From positions 1 to 10,709 of the forward strand of contig CATYWI010000008.1 in assembly GCA_958414155.1 (NCBI GenBank): a DNA stretch of 10,709 nt, in the 5' to 3' direction. The DNA is from an uncultured Anaerotruncus sp. GTDB lineage: Bacteria; Bacillota_A; Clostridia; Oscillospirales; CAG-272. Shown here piece after piece: positions 1 through 6,854 of this stretch. The position numbers were made by a program, and so were the translations under genes. A model generated the notes under the pieces. That model was not told the DNA's origin. It made no database searches and saw nothing but the letters and a program-made list of their open reading frames with translations. Within the stretch, counting starts at the first letter, position 1, and every line of letters starts with the position of its first letter.

Positions 1-25
1 ATATGTACTTGTCTCTGTCGTTCAT
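1..25 (-). CDS. Start of an unidentified gene, cut by the left edge of the window
   Basis: Only the first eight codons are inside the window, reading MNDRDKYI from an ATG at 25. The case for a real gene start is the ribosome binding site AAAGGA, eight bases before this ATG, and the close spacing: the stop codon of the upstream lipoprotein gene is only 20 bases away, which suggests one transcript. Nothing can be said about the product from eight residues. The alternative is a chance ATG after a purine-rich stretch. Confidence 0.5.
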
Positions 26-45
26 TTTACAATTCCTTTGCTATT

Positions 46-1449
46 TTATTGAATCGATATTATCTGAAGGGCGTGTTCCGAAACTCCCGCGTCTGCCACG
101 GATGTTATCATATACTTCCCCACCGAGCATGATTCGGGAACAATGCCGTTACTCACTCGATCTGATAAAGTCTGACCGAAATACACAAACGCTGAACCAT
201 TTTTCCAGTCAAGCTCAAAAGTTGGATCGCAGAAATATTTTTCACCATTGATAGTCACAAGATTCCACGCATGACCTTCGTCGCCAACACTCCCTGAAGC
301 CTCGGTATTCTCTATTCCCACCTGTGTCAGCAGCTGTGAATACGCTGCAGCAAACGTCACGCATATTCCGGTTTTCTTTACATACGCATAGTATGGCTCA
401 ATATTTTTACGGGTTTCCGCAGCTACTTTATCGTAGCTCACTGCCGTGCAGAGTGCGTGATAAACTATCTCTGCCTTCATTTGCTCGGACTGCCCCGGCT
501 TTGCCGACTTAAGGTATCCGTTTATACATTCAAAAAGCTCTGCGGCTAACTTTTCCTGCTCAATACGGCTGACAAGATATTTGAGAGAAACTCCGCCATT
601 GCCGGAATACTCACACTCGAATGTTACGCCGTAAAGCGGGAATTCATAATTAAGCACTGTTGGCAGCATCATTGCGTAATCATCGTCACAAGCAACAAAG
701 TTCTTGTAACCGAGCACAGCGTCAACAACTTCAATGTAGACATCCGCAAATCCGTTGCCGAGTGACTCAAGAGCCTCGGTGGTGAGCCTGTAAGGATTGT
801 AAACATAATGCCCGTTCTCGGTGCGCGGCATCATTTTGGACGGCAGTGGAACAGAGGGATCGTATTTTGTCTCGGGCTCTGTCACGGGCGGAGTGATATC
901 AGGCTCGGCATGGCTCTTGCCGGCGGTGTTGCCGTTTTCTATGAAATAGGCGTGCAGATACGGCTTTTCAAAATTGCCGCGTATCGTCCGCAGTATACCA
1001 CCGACAGTCACCTGTTTTCCGATATACGGCGTTTTGTCAATGCCGTCTATATCGGTGTCGAACATATCAAGCCGCGTGATATTGCTGAATTTCAGCACCG
1101 TATCACTGAGGAGCTCGGTGCATTCAATGTCGAGCACCTGATCGGGTACGAAATAAAAACAGTCATCTTTTTCGATTCTGCCTACAAGCACGACCCCCTC
1201 AGTGGTGGAAAAAGATATGCGCTCCGGCTCCGGTGCGGACGTGACCGGGGCCGTTGACGGCACATCTGGCGCCGCGGTGCTATCATCAGGCGTCTTCGGT
1301 CCCGCTGCAGACGTGACAGTTCCATCCGGCTTCGTGCCAGCAGTAGTGGTATCGGTATCTCCTCTGCCCAAGCTACACCCCGAAAGCACAGTGAAAATCA
1401 CCGCCCAAAGGAGTAGCAGCGAAACTCGGGAGCGTATTCTTCTTATCAT
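46..1449 (-). CDS. Transglutaminase-like lipoprotein
   Basis: A predicted lipoprotein of 467 residues, anchored outside the cytoplasmic membrane. The start is the ATG at 1449 (MIRRIRSRVS), preceded by GGAAAGGA with an eight-base gap; the frame stays open to 1506, but that longer start would bury the signal peptide. A basic N-region, a hydrophobic stretch and the lipobox LSGC put the lipidated cysteine at residue 25. Next comes a Thr/Ser/Pro/Ala-rich linker (about 27-80), then a beta-rich module (about 76-176) that resembles an OB-like fold, a second proline-rich linker, and a C-terminal transglutaminase-like core. That core shows a plausible catalytic triad: Cys363 (TGICVTFA), His393 (GHAWN) and Asp408 (CDPTF). 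Family members act as cysteine proteases or amide-processing enzymes on proteins or peptidoglycan; the substrate here is unknown. It has its own promoter at 1554-1582. Confidence 0.85.
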   Translation of the reverse strand: MIRRIRSRVSLLLLWAVIFTVLSGCSLGRGDTDTTTAGTKPDGTVTSAAGPKTPDDSTAAPDVPSTAPVTSAPEPERISFSTTEGVVLVGRIEKDDCFYFVPDQVLDIECTELLSDTVLKFSNITRLDMFDTDIDGIDKTPYIGKQVTVGGILRTIRGNFEKPYLHAYFIENGNTAGKSHAEPDITPPVTEPETKYDPSVPLPSKMMPRTENGHYVYNPYRLTTEALESLGNGFADVYIEVVDAVLGYKNFVACDDDYAMMLPTVLNYEFPLYGVTFECEYSGNGGVSLKYLVSRIEQEKLAAELFECINGYLKSAKPGQSEQMKAEIVYHALCTAVSYDKVAAETRKNIEPYYAYVKKTGICVTFAAAYSQLLTQVGIENTEASGSVGDEGHAWNLVTINGEKYFCDPTFELDWKNGSAFVYFGQTLSDRVSNGIVPESCSVGKYMITSVADAGVSEHALQIISIQ

Positions 1450-1553
1450 AATGACCGTCCTTTCCGCAGCACAAAAGTATTTGGAGAACGATGATAAGCT
1501 CATCAATCGACCATGAAATGTCGCGCTAAGAAATATAGGGTTTGTACGTTATA

Positions 1554-1582
1554 ATTATACCACTGTTTTACGCACAAGTCAA
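1554..1582 (-). promoter_or_regulatory. Near-consensus sigma-A promoter of the lipoprotein gene
   Basis: On the minus strand a -35 box TTGACT (1577-1582) is followed by exactly 17 bases and a perfect -10 box TATAAT (1554-1559). The expected transcription start is near 1547, giving a leader of roughly 100 bases before the lipoprotein ATG at 1449. The promoter lies just downstream of the XRE regulator stop codon, so the lipoprotein can be expressed separately from that gene. No clear terminator hairpin with a U-run was seen between the two genes, so read-through is also possible. Confidence 0.75.
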
Positions 1583-1611
1583 TCATTCGTTTTGCCTCAA
1601 GCAAACAAAAA

Positions 1612-2595
1612 TTATTTTCTGCGTATCGCGCGGGCGATTGCCGCAACAGCGCCGTAAAGAACGCCCGCGACAGCCCAGATGATCCATGTATCTTTCTGCT
1701 TGACTCCTATTGCCGGAATAAACATAACACAAAGAAATACTGCCGTGACCAAAAGCCAATATACAACGCTTACCGTGCCGGTGATCCCCTTGCGGCTTTT
1801 TTCATCGCGGGTGAAGTCGCCTTCTTCAAGCAGTCTGTCGAGCGCCGCCTCGTATGTCCCGCCGAGTATAAACATAACGCACCCCATACCTGCGATCATA
1901 AGCAGCAGGCATACCGCTCCGACATACACGATATCGGAGGCTTCAAAGCAGACCGAAAAGAAAAGCGGAAGCGCCGAGCATATGCAAAGGACAGTCCCGG
2001 CGATATTGAGCCGCGTATACGTTTTACGAAAAGCCTTTTTGCGTTCGTTCACCATTCCGGTAACACCGTATTCGGTCTCAAAGGTCTGATCTTCAAGAAA
2101 ATCAAATTCCTTTACGCCTGCGGCGCAGTAAATAAATATCGCGGTCCCGACAGCAACAAACAATATCAGAACACAAAGCCCGATACCGGCAGCTGCATTT
2201 TCGCTTATGCGTGCATTTTCCATACTGCTGATACCGCAGAGAAAAATAAGCACGACCGGCGAAAGTATACAAAGTAATGTCGCAAGTGCTATGCGCGGCG
2301 CTGCGGCACGGCGGCGCGCAAGATACTCCGTAGCCTCGGCAAGCGACACGCGCCTACACATCGGCTCGCTCGTATCCACCGCTATCTCCGGCTCTTCGAT
2401 ATCATCTTTGAGCAGATAATCGGTAGATACATTGAAAATACGGCTCATCTGCAGTATCTTATCCATATCGGGGACCGACTGCGCCCCCTCCCACTTTGAA
2501 ACCGACTGTCTTGTTACTCCGAGCTGTTCCGCAAGCTCCTCCTGCGACCAGCCGGCTTTTTTACGCTGAAAAATAATTTTGTCTGCCAATATCAT
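1612..2595 (-). CDS. XRE-family transcriptional regulator with a C-terminal membrane domain
   Basis: A 327-residue protein joining a DNA-binding head to a membrane body. Residues about 3-58 form an XRE/Cro-type helix-turn-helix, with the typical pattern SQEELAEQLGVTRQSVSKWE followed by a P-D-x-x-K-I-L-x-x-x-x-x-F-x-V-S-T-D-Y-L-L tail. After a charged linker come about six hydrophobic segments (about 99-120, 135-158, 196-214, 222-245, 274-294 and 303-322). Between the fourth and fifth is the soluble stretch LLEEGDFTRDEK. The ATG at 2595 is preferred because AGAGG lies six bases before it; a TTG at 2601 would touch that site. Membrane-fused XRE proteins are common in Clostridia and may link a membrane signal to transcription, but the signal and targets are unknown. 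The inverted repeat over its own promoter (2656-2675) suggests autoregulation. Confidence 0.88.
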   Translation of the reverse strand: MILADKIIFQRKKAGWSQEELAEQLGVTRQSVSKWEGAQSVPDMDKILQMSRIFNVSTDYLLKDDIEEPEIAVDTSEPMCRRVSLAEATEYLARRRAAAPRIALATLLCILSPVVLIFLCGISSMENARISENAAAGIGLCVLILFVAVGTAIFIYCAAGVKEFDFLEDQTFETEYGVTGMVNERKKAFRKTYTRLNIAGTVLCICSALPLFFSVCFEASDIVYVGAVCLLLMIAGMGCVMFILGGTYEAALDRLLEEGDFTRDEKSRKGITGTVSVVYWLLVTAVFLCVMFIPAIGVKQKDTWIIWAVAGVLYGAVAAIARAIRRK

Positions 2596-2639
2596 AGTCA
2601 ACCTCTCATCCGGGCGGCATGCGCCCCTGTAATGTCATA

Positions 2640-2668
2640 ATGATACCCCATTTCACGGTTGCGGGCAA
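2640..2668 (-). promoter_or_regulatory. Predicted promoter of the XRE regulator gene
   Basis: On the minus strand, TTGCCC (2663-2668; 4 of 6 bases match the -35 consensus) is followed by exactly 17 bases and TATCAT (2640-2645; 5 of 6 match the -10 consensus). Transcription would start near 2633, about 38 bases before the regulator ATG at 2595. The -35 box lies in the centre of an inverted repeat, so a protein bound there would be expected to block RNA polymerase. Confidence 0.55.
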
Positions 2669-2704
2669 GCAACCGGACTGTATAATTTGTCACCCGGCGG
2701 TTGC
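2656..2704. repeat. Operator-like inverted repeat with a third half-site
   Basis: The half-site CGGTTGC occurs at 2656-2662, its exact reverse complement GCAACCG at 2669-2675, and a third direct copy of CGGTTGC at 2698-2704. The first pair is a perfect 7-base inverted repeat with a six-base centre that coincides with the -35 box of the XRE gene. The first and third copies are 42 bases apart, about four turns of B-form DNA, so they would lie on the same face of the helix. This fits an operator for a dimeric HTH protein, most simply the adjacent XRE regulator. The inner pair could instead fold as a short RNA hairpin, but no U-run follows it in the direction of transcription. Confidence 0.45.
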
Positions 2705-2725
2705 ATCGCTCACTTTTGAGCTTTT

Positions 2726-3178
2726 TCAAGGCTTTTTCTCGCAAAACAGCCTGGCAACAAGCACATTACCGTCCATTTCCGTACCGGAAAGAACAAAGCC
2801 GTTCTTTTGATAAAATGCAATATTGTCTTGTTTATCAGCCGGAGTCACCAGGTCTATCTGGCTCCAATCCGGATGTGTATGCTTGAAATGCTCTATCGCC
2901 CTGCCGCCGATCCCACGACATTGATATTCCGGAACAACGCAAAGACAGCCGATATGATACGCACCGTTGCCTTTATCTTCTGCCGATATAACACCGACCG
3001 GCACATCGCCGCACATGATAAGCTCTTTCGGATAATTCTGTATTGAATACTCCATTCGTTCGACCGTGCGTCCGTAAGCAGGGCATTCGCCATAGCGCAG
3101 ATAATCGGAACGGAAAGCGCGGTTATAAATACCGACAAGCAGAGCCGCATCCGAGCATTCTGCATGGCGGTATGTTAT
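2726..3178 (-). CDS. GNAT-family N-acetyltransferase with a noncanonical ATA start
   Basis: A GNAT-fold acetyltransferase, expected to move an acetyl group from acetyl-CoA to a small molecule or protein; the substrate is unknown. The acetyl-CoA loop is clear (VVPEYQCRGIGG, matching Q-x-x-G-x-G), as is the later NIAFYQKNGF motif. The first ATG in frame is at 3055, which would give only 109 residues and lose the N-terminal strand and helices. The frame stays open upstream to a TAA at 3191-3193, and the added residues look like a normal GNAT N-terminus (TYRHAECSDAALLVGIYNRA). Starting at ATA 3178 gives 150 residues, the usual family length, with AAAGG eight bases before it inside the deaminase gene. 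No ATG, GTG or TTG exists between 3190 and 3056. It may therefore be translated from ATA, or only from 3055, or be a gene that has lost its start. Confidence 0.72.
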   Translation of the reverse strand: MTYRHAECSDAALLVGIYNRAFRSDYLRYGECPAYGRTVERMEYSIQNYPKELIMCGDVPVGVISAEDKGNGAYHIGCLCVVPEYQCRGIGGRAIEHFKHTHPDWSQIDLVTPADKQDNIAFYQKNGFVLSGTEMDGNVLVARLFCEKKP

Positions 3179-3606
3179 ATCTTCTGCCTTTTATAGCGCT
3201 CATCACCCCACCACATGGGCATAAGCTCGCCGAGCGTAACGGTGCTGCGCGATTCGTAATCGACCATTATTTCGGTATATCTGTTTTTGGGCGATAACTG
3301 CATAAGAAGCTCGCGGCACGCGCCGCACGGCATTCCGCTGCCGCCTCCGAACGGAGCTTTATCGCAAAAAGCGATCATGCGCCTGACGACCAACTGACCG
3401 CTATGGTGATACATATCAAGTATCGCTACGCGTTCGGCACATAAATTCAGTACACCGCTGGCGCCCTCTATGCAGAACCCGGTGAATATTTCCCCGCTCT
3501 CGCTTTCAATAGCACTGACAACGTGATGCGCCTCAAAAAAAGGAGATATCATCTCCGGATGATATTCGGCTTTTGCGCGTTCATACAGTTCTTCCCATAT
3601 ATCCAT
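3175..3606 (-). CDS. Cytidine deaminase-family protein
   Basis: A 143-residue zinc-dependent nucleoside deaminase of the small cytidine deaminase / blasticidin-S deaminase fold, acting in the cytoplasm. The zinc and catalytic residues are present in order: Cys56-Ala57-Glu58 in NLCAERVA, then Cys94 and Cys97 in MPCGACREL. The upstream stretch GEIFTGFCIEGASG matches the substrate-side strand of the family. The C-terminus (TVTLGELMPMWWGDERYK) differs from housekeeping cytidine deaminases, and the N-terminal FPVGA-type motif is replaced by FFEAHHVV, so the substrate could be cytidine, a modified nucleoside or a nucleoside antibiotic. The start at 3606 has AAGGAG nine bases upstream, inside the last codons of the hydrolase gene. 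Only three bases separate the two genes, indicating translational coupling. Its TAA stop overlaps the ATA codon of the GNAT frame. Confidence 0.87.
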   Translation of the reverse strand: MDIWEELYERAKAEYHPEMISPFFEAHHVVSAIESESGEIFTGFCIEGASGVLNLCAERVAILDMYHHSGQLVVRRMIAFCDKAPFGGGSGMPCGACRELLMQLSPKNRYTEIMVDYESRSTVTLGELMPMWWGDERYKRQKI

Positions 3607-3609
3607 TTT

Positions 3610-4293
3610 TCATTGCTCCTTAAGAAATTCATCAACGGCACGGTTGAAATCCTCCGGATTCACCATTGCGATAAAATGATCTCCTTTGATATATTTCAGA
3701 CATGCGCCCGTTATGCTGTGCGCGATCAGCTCGGTGTGGCTGCGCTTTATCATATCGTGCGTCCCGGCAATGACCAGCACGGGCATATTTAATTTTTTCA
3801 ACTCATCCGGACTTATGTGAGGTTCGTTTACCATAAGACCGAGGATCTCGGCATTGAGCCGCGCATCTTCGCTTTTTTCAACAAACTTCGATGCAATACG
3901 GAATCCTAACTCTATCGGTATTTGTATACGTCTTTTTACTCCGGAGGGATCGATGTTGGCTCCGTTCAGGATCAGCCTTCCGACCATATCCGGATGTCTC
4001 AGCGCAAAGATCAAAGCTATATTTCCCCCGTCCGAAAAGCCGAGTATGTGCGCCTTTTCCATCCCATGCGCTGTCATAAACATATAAAGATCATCCGCAA
4101 ACCTTGAAAGCGTAAATTCTCCGTCACCGCGCGGAGACCTTCCGTGTCCGCGCGTATCGATAGCTATGACCCGGTATTCGCGGGAAAAATATTCGATCTG
4201 ATATTTAAAATACATATGATCTTCGCCGTTTCCGTGCAAAAGTATAAGCGGAAAGCCATATCCGAATTCTTCGTAATACAGATCAGAACTCAT
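3610..4293 (-). CDS. Alpha/beta hydrolase
   Basis: A 227-residue cytoplasmic alpha/beta hydrolase with no signal peptide. The visible landmarks are the oxyanion-hole motif HGNG (20-23), the strand and turn DTRGHGRS (46-53), the nucleophile elbow GFSDGG with Ser87, a late acid Asp180 (AGTHDMI) and the catalytic His206 (KGDHF). The cap between strands is small. Family members cut esters, lactones, peptides or related bonds; the closest general resemblance is to proline iminopeptidase- or lactonase-like small hydrolases, but the substrate cannot be read from sequence. The ATG at 4293 has AAGGAG eight bases before it. It is the first gene of a three-gene cassette with the deaminase and the acetyltransferase. 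No convincing promoter was found directly upstream, so it may rely on read-through past the hairpin after lysS. Confidence 0.9.
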   Translation of the reverse strand: MSSDLYYEEFGYGFPLILLHGNGEDHMYFKYQIEYFSREYRVIAIDTRGHGRSPRGDGEFTLSRFADDLYMFMTAHGMEKAHILGFSDGGNIALIFALRHPDMVGRLILNGANIDPSGVKRRIQIPIELGFRIASKFVEKSEDARLNAEILGLMVNEPHISPDELKKLNMPVLVIAGTHDMIKRSHTELIAHSITGACLKYIKGDHFIAMVNPEDFNRAVDEFLKEQ

Positions 4294-4317
4294 ATATTTA
4301 ACTCCTTTTTAACAGGA

Positions 4318-4350
4318 TCCGGGGCCGGCGCACTATGCGTCAGCCCCGGA
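4318..4350 (-). terminator. GC-rich hairpin after lysS, a possible terminator or attenuator
   Basis: TCCGGGGC (4318-4325) and GCCCCGGA (4343-4350) form a perfect 8-base stem. The interior can extend it through CGCA (4329-4332) paired with TGCG (4336-4339) around a three-base loop. It lies about 20 bases after the lysS stop and ends 10 bases before the hydrolase ribosome binding site at 4302-4307. In the direction of transcription it is followed by TCCTGTTAAAAAGG, not by a run of U, so it is not a classical intrinsic terminator. Partial termination, 3'-end protection of the lysS message, or an effect on hydrolase translation are all possible. Confidence 0.4.
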
Positions 4351-4369
4351 AAATATATTCCTGTACCTA

Positions 4370-6280
4370 TCAATAGAGCTTTGCTCCGGCAGGAATGTGA
4401 GGATCGACCATCAGCAAATGAAGTTTTTCCTCATCACCCTCGTGATGAACAGCCGATATCAGCATTCCGCACGATTCTATTCCCATCATCGGGCGGGGCG
4501 GAAGGTTTACTATCGCAATACACGTCTTTCCCACCAGCTCTTCCGGCTCGTAGTAAGCATGAATACCGGAAAGGATCGTGCGCTCTTTTCCCGTACCGTC
4601 GTCAAGCGTGAATTTGAGCAGCTTCTTGGACTTCGGCACCGCCTCGCATGCAAGCACCTTGACTGCGCGGAAATCAGAACGCGAGAAGGTTTCAAAATCT
4701 ACGCTGTCGGCAAAAAGCGGTTCGATCTTTACATTGGAAAAGTCGATCTTTTCATCTGCCGCGGGTGCGGCAGCAACGGTCTCCGCAGCTTTCGCCGGCT
4801 TCTTTTCACCGCCGACAGATTTAAGCGTCGGGAACAGGAGAACATCTCTTATAGCGGACGAATTAGTCATGAGCATGCACATACGGTCGATACCGAATCC
4901 GACACCGCCTGTAGGAGGCATACCTATTTCAAGCGCGTTGAGGAAATCCTCATCGGTGTGGTTCGCTTCTTCATCACCCTGTGCAAGAAGTTCTTCCTGC
5001 GCACGGAAGCGCTCACGCTGGTCGATCGGGTCGTTAAGCTCGGAATATGCGTTTGCCATCTCCCAGCCGTTCATAAAGAACTCAAATCTCTCCACATATG
5101 CGGGATCTTCGGGCTTCTTCTTTGTGAGCGGAGATATCTCCACGGGATGATCCATTACGAATGTCGGCTGTATCATATGCTCCTCGGCAAACTCTTCAAA
5201 GAAAAGATTGAGAATGTCGCCCTTCTTGTGGCGCGCTTCAAATGCAATTCCCTTTTCCTTTGCAACAGCTTTCGCCTCGTCGTCGGAATGTATCTCGTTG
5301 AAATCAACGCCGGAATATTTCTTTACGGCATCAAGCATCGTGATCCGCTCAAAAGGCTTGCCCAAATCCATTTCTATTCCGTTATACGTAATAACGGTAG
5401 TACCGAGCACTTCTTTTGCCACATGACGGTAAAGCTTTTCGGTCAGATCCATCATACCGTGATAGTCGGTATACGCCTGATAAAGCTCCATGAGGGTGAA
5501 TTCGGGATTGTGACGCGTATCTATGCCCTCGTTGCGGAACACTCTTCCGATCTCATATACCTTTTCAAGACCGCCGACAATAAGGCGTTTGAGGTACAAC
5601 TCAAGCGATATCCTGAGCTTGAGATCCTCATCAAGCGCATTGAAGTGAGTCTCAAACGGACGCGCGGACGCCCCCCCGGCGTTGGAAACGAGCATAGGTG
5701 TTTCAACTTCAAGGAAGCCCTCGGAATCAAGGTATCTTCTAACTGCGCTGATTATCTTCGAACGCTTGATAAGTGTGTCCTTGGATTCCGGGTTCATGAT
5801 AAGATCCACATATCTCTGGCGATAGCGCATATCCGTATTGGTAAGACCGTGGAACTTCTCGGGAAGAGTCTGAAGGCTCTTTGAAAGAAGCATGACGTCG
5901 GTTGCGTGTATCGATATCTCACCGGTTTTAGTCTTGAAAGCGGTGCCCTTTACGCCTACGATATCACCGATATCAAGCTTCTTGAAACCGCAGTACTCAT
6001 CCTCACCGACGTTATCACGTGCAACGTATACCTGTATCGTGCCCATGAGATCCTGTACATGGCAGAACGAAGCCTTGCCCATAATACGCTTGGACATGAG
6101 TCGTCCTGCCACCGAAACTTCCTTGCCTTCAAGCGAATCGAAATTATCCTTGACATCGGAGGAATGATGCGTGCGGTCATATTTTGTTATTGCAAACGGG
6201 TCGTGTCCCTCGGCGCGAAGCTCTTCGAGTTTTTGACGGCGCACGACAACTTCACTGTTTGCGTTCTGATTGTCAGCCAT
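4370..6280 (-). CDS. lysS: Lysyl-tRNA synthetase, class II, with a C-terminal tRNA-binding domain
   Basis: Charges tRNA-Lys with lysine using ATP, in the cytoplasm. At 636 residues it is well over the roughly 500 usual for bacterial LysRS. Residues about 55-130 are the anticodon-binding OB fold. The class II core follows: motif 1 around 174-195 ([17 protein letters not shown]), motif 2 around 246-268 ([20 protein letters not shown]) and motif 3 around 458-480 ([13 protein letters not shown], with the ATP-binding Arg). The core ends at LLFPTLK, where ordinary LysRS stops. An Ala/Lys-rich linker (about 489-512) then leads to a second OB-type domain (about 532-636) with FRAVKV, LDDG, SGI and [16 protein letters not shown], the Trbp111/EMAPII-like domain found at the C-terminus of many MetRS. 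The ATG at 6280 has AAAGGA nine bases upstream. greA ends 41 bases before it. Confidence 0.97.
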   Translation of the reverse strand: MADNQNANSEVVVRRQKLEELRAEGHDPFAITKYDRTHHSSDVKDNFDSLEGKEVSVAGRLMSKRIMGKASFCHVQDLMGTIQVYVARDNVGEDEYCGFKKLDIGDIVGVKGTAFKTKTGEISIHATDVMLLSKSLQTLPEKFHGLTNTDMRYRQRYVDLIMNPESKDTLIKRSKIISAVRRYLDSEGFLEVETPMLVSNAGGASARPFETHFNALDEDLKLRISLELYLKRLIVGGLEKVYEIGRVFRNEGIDTRHNPEFTLMELYQAYTDYHGMMDLTEKLYRHVAKEVLGTTVITYNGIEMDLGKPFERITMLDAVKKYSGVDFNEIHSDDEAKAVAKEKGIAFEARHKKGDILNLFFEEFAEEHMIQPTFVMDHPVEISPLTKKKPEDPAYVERFEFFMNGWEMANAYSELNDPIDQRERFRAQEELLAQGDEEANHTDEDFLNALEIGMPPTGGVGFGIDRMCMLMTNSSAIRDVLLFPTLKSVGGEKKPAKAAETVAAAPAADEKIDFSNVKIEPLFADSVDFETFSRSDFRAVKVLACEAVPKSKKLLKFTLDDGTGKERTILSGIHAYYEPEELVGKTCIAIVNLPPRPMMGIESCGMLISAVHHEGDEEKLHLLMVDPHIPAGAKLY

Positions 6281-6321
6281 TGTAAATATTCCTTTCAGTA
6301 GATCCTGACGATGCTCAGCCG

Positions 6322-6816
6322 TCAGTCATGCGACTTGGTTCTGGATACTTCGTCGATGCGGAGCTTTATCTCCCCGCCGGGAGTTTCGACGGCGACCGTC
6401 TCTCCTGCGCGTTTACCGATCAGTGCCTTACCGATGGGAGCAAGATCGGATATCTTGCCGCTCAATGGATCGGTCTCGTTGGAACCGACAAGGCTGTATT
6501 CAAAATCCTCTTCATCGGTAATGTTGTAGCCCTTTACCGTGGAGCCTACGCTTATAACCGAAAAGTCGATCTTGGATTCATCGATAATGACGGCGTTGTT
6601 GATCTTACCTTCAAGCTCTTTGATTCTCGCTTCGACCTTCGCCTGCTCGGTCCTTGCTTCATCATACTCGGCGTTTTCGGAAAGGTCTCCGAATGACCGC
6701 GCCACCTCTATTTCATGCACGACCTCTGCGCGGCGTACATTTTTCAGATAATCGAGTTCGGCTACCATTTCATTGTAGCCCTGTTGTGTGAATGTGAGCT
6801 TCTGTTCCTTGGACAT
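6322..6816 (-). CDS. greA: Transcription elongation factor GreA
   Basis: Rescues backtracked RNA polymerase by stimulating its cleavage of the 3' end of the transcript through the secondary channel. The 164-residue length is normal. Residues about 1-75 form the N-terminal antiparallel coiled coil, carrying the signature [13 protein letters not shown] (43-55); the tip acids Asp44 and Glu47 correspond to the catalytic acidic pair of the family. The C-terminal part (about 85-158) is the FKBP-like polymerase-docking domain, including [20 protein letters not shown]. The start is firm: AAGGAG lies seven bases before the ATG. It sits 38 bases after the S41 protease gene and 41 bases before lysS; greA beside lysS is a recurrent arrangement in Firmicutes. 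Confidence 0.97.
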   Translation of the reverse strand: MSKEQKLTFTQQGYNEMVAELDYLKNVRRAEVVHEIEVARSFGDLSENAEYDEARTEQAKVEARIKELEGKINNAVIIDESKIDFSVISVGSTVKGYNITDEEDFEYSLVGSNETDPLSGKISDLAPIGKALIGKRAGETVAVETPGGEIKLRIDEVSRTKSHD

Positions 6817-6854
6817 TTTGCTTCTCCTTGTATATGCTGTTTTTAAGACTGAAT

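Noticed and set aside
1583..1611. Imperfect GTTTTGC / GCAAAC inverted repeat after the XRE gene
   Set aside because: The stem is AT-rich with a bulge, and no U-run follows in the direction of transcription, so it is not called a terminator.
2659..2686. A plus-strand TTGCGG, 16 bases, then perfect TATAAT, a possible antisense promoter into the GNAT gene
   Set aside because: The -35 box matches only 3 of 6 bases, the spacing is one short, and no plus-strand gene follows. Worth a glance in strand-specific RNA data but not supported here.
2708..2726. Plus-strand GCTCA-CTTT-TGAGC hairpin followed by five T, like a small terminator
   Set aside because: The stem has only five pairs, and no plus-strand gene precedes it. 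On the minus strand, where the genes are, no U-run follows.
2893..3165. A 90-codon minus-strand frame starting with ATG at 3165
   Set aside because: It overlaps the GNAT gene in another frame and resembles no domain. The GNAT frame across the same bases reads as a normal family N-terminus.
4397..5884. A 495-codon open frame on the plus strand, antisense to lysS
   Set aside because: It lies wholly inside lysS, which is unmistakable on the other strand. The translation shows no recognisable domain, and long open shadows are common opposite genes with biased codon use.
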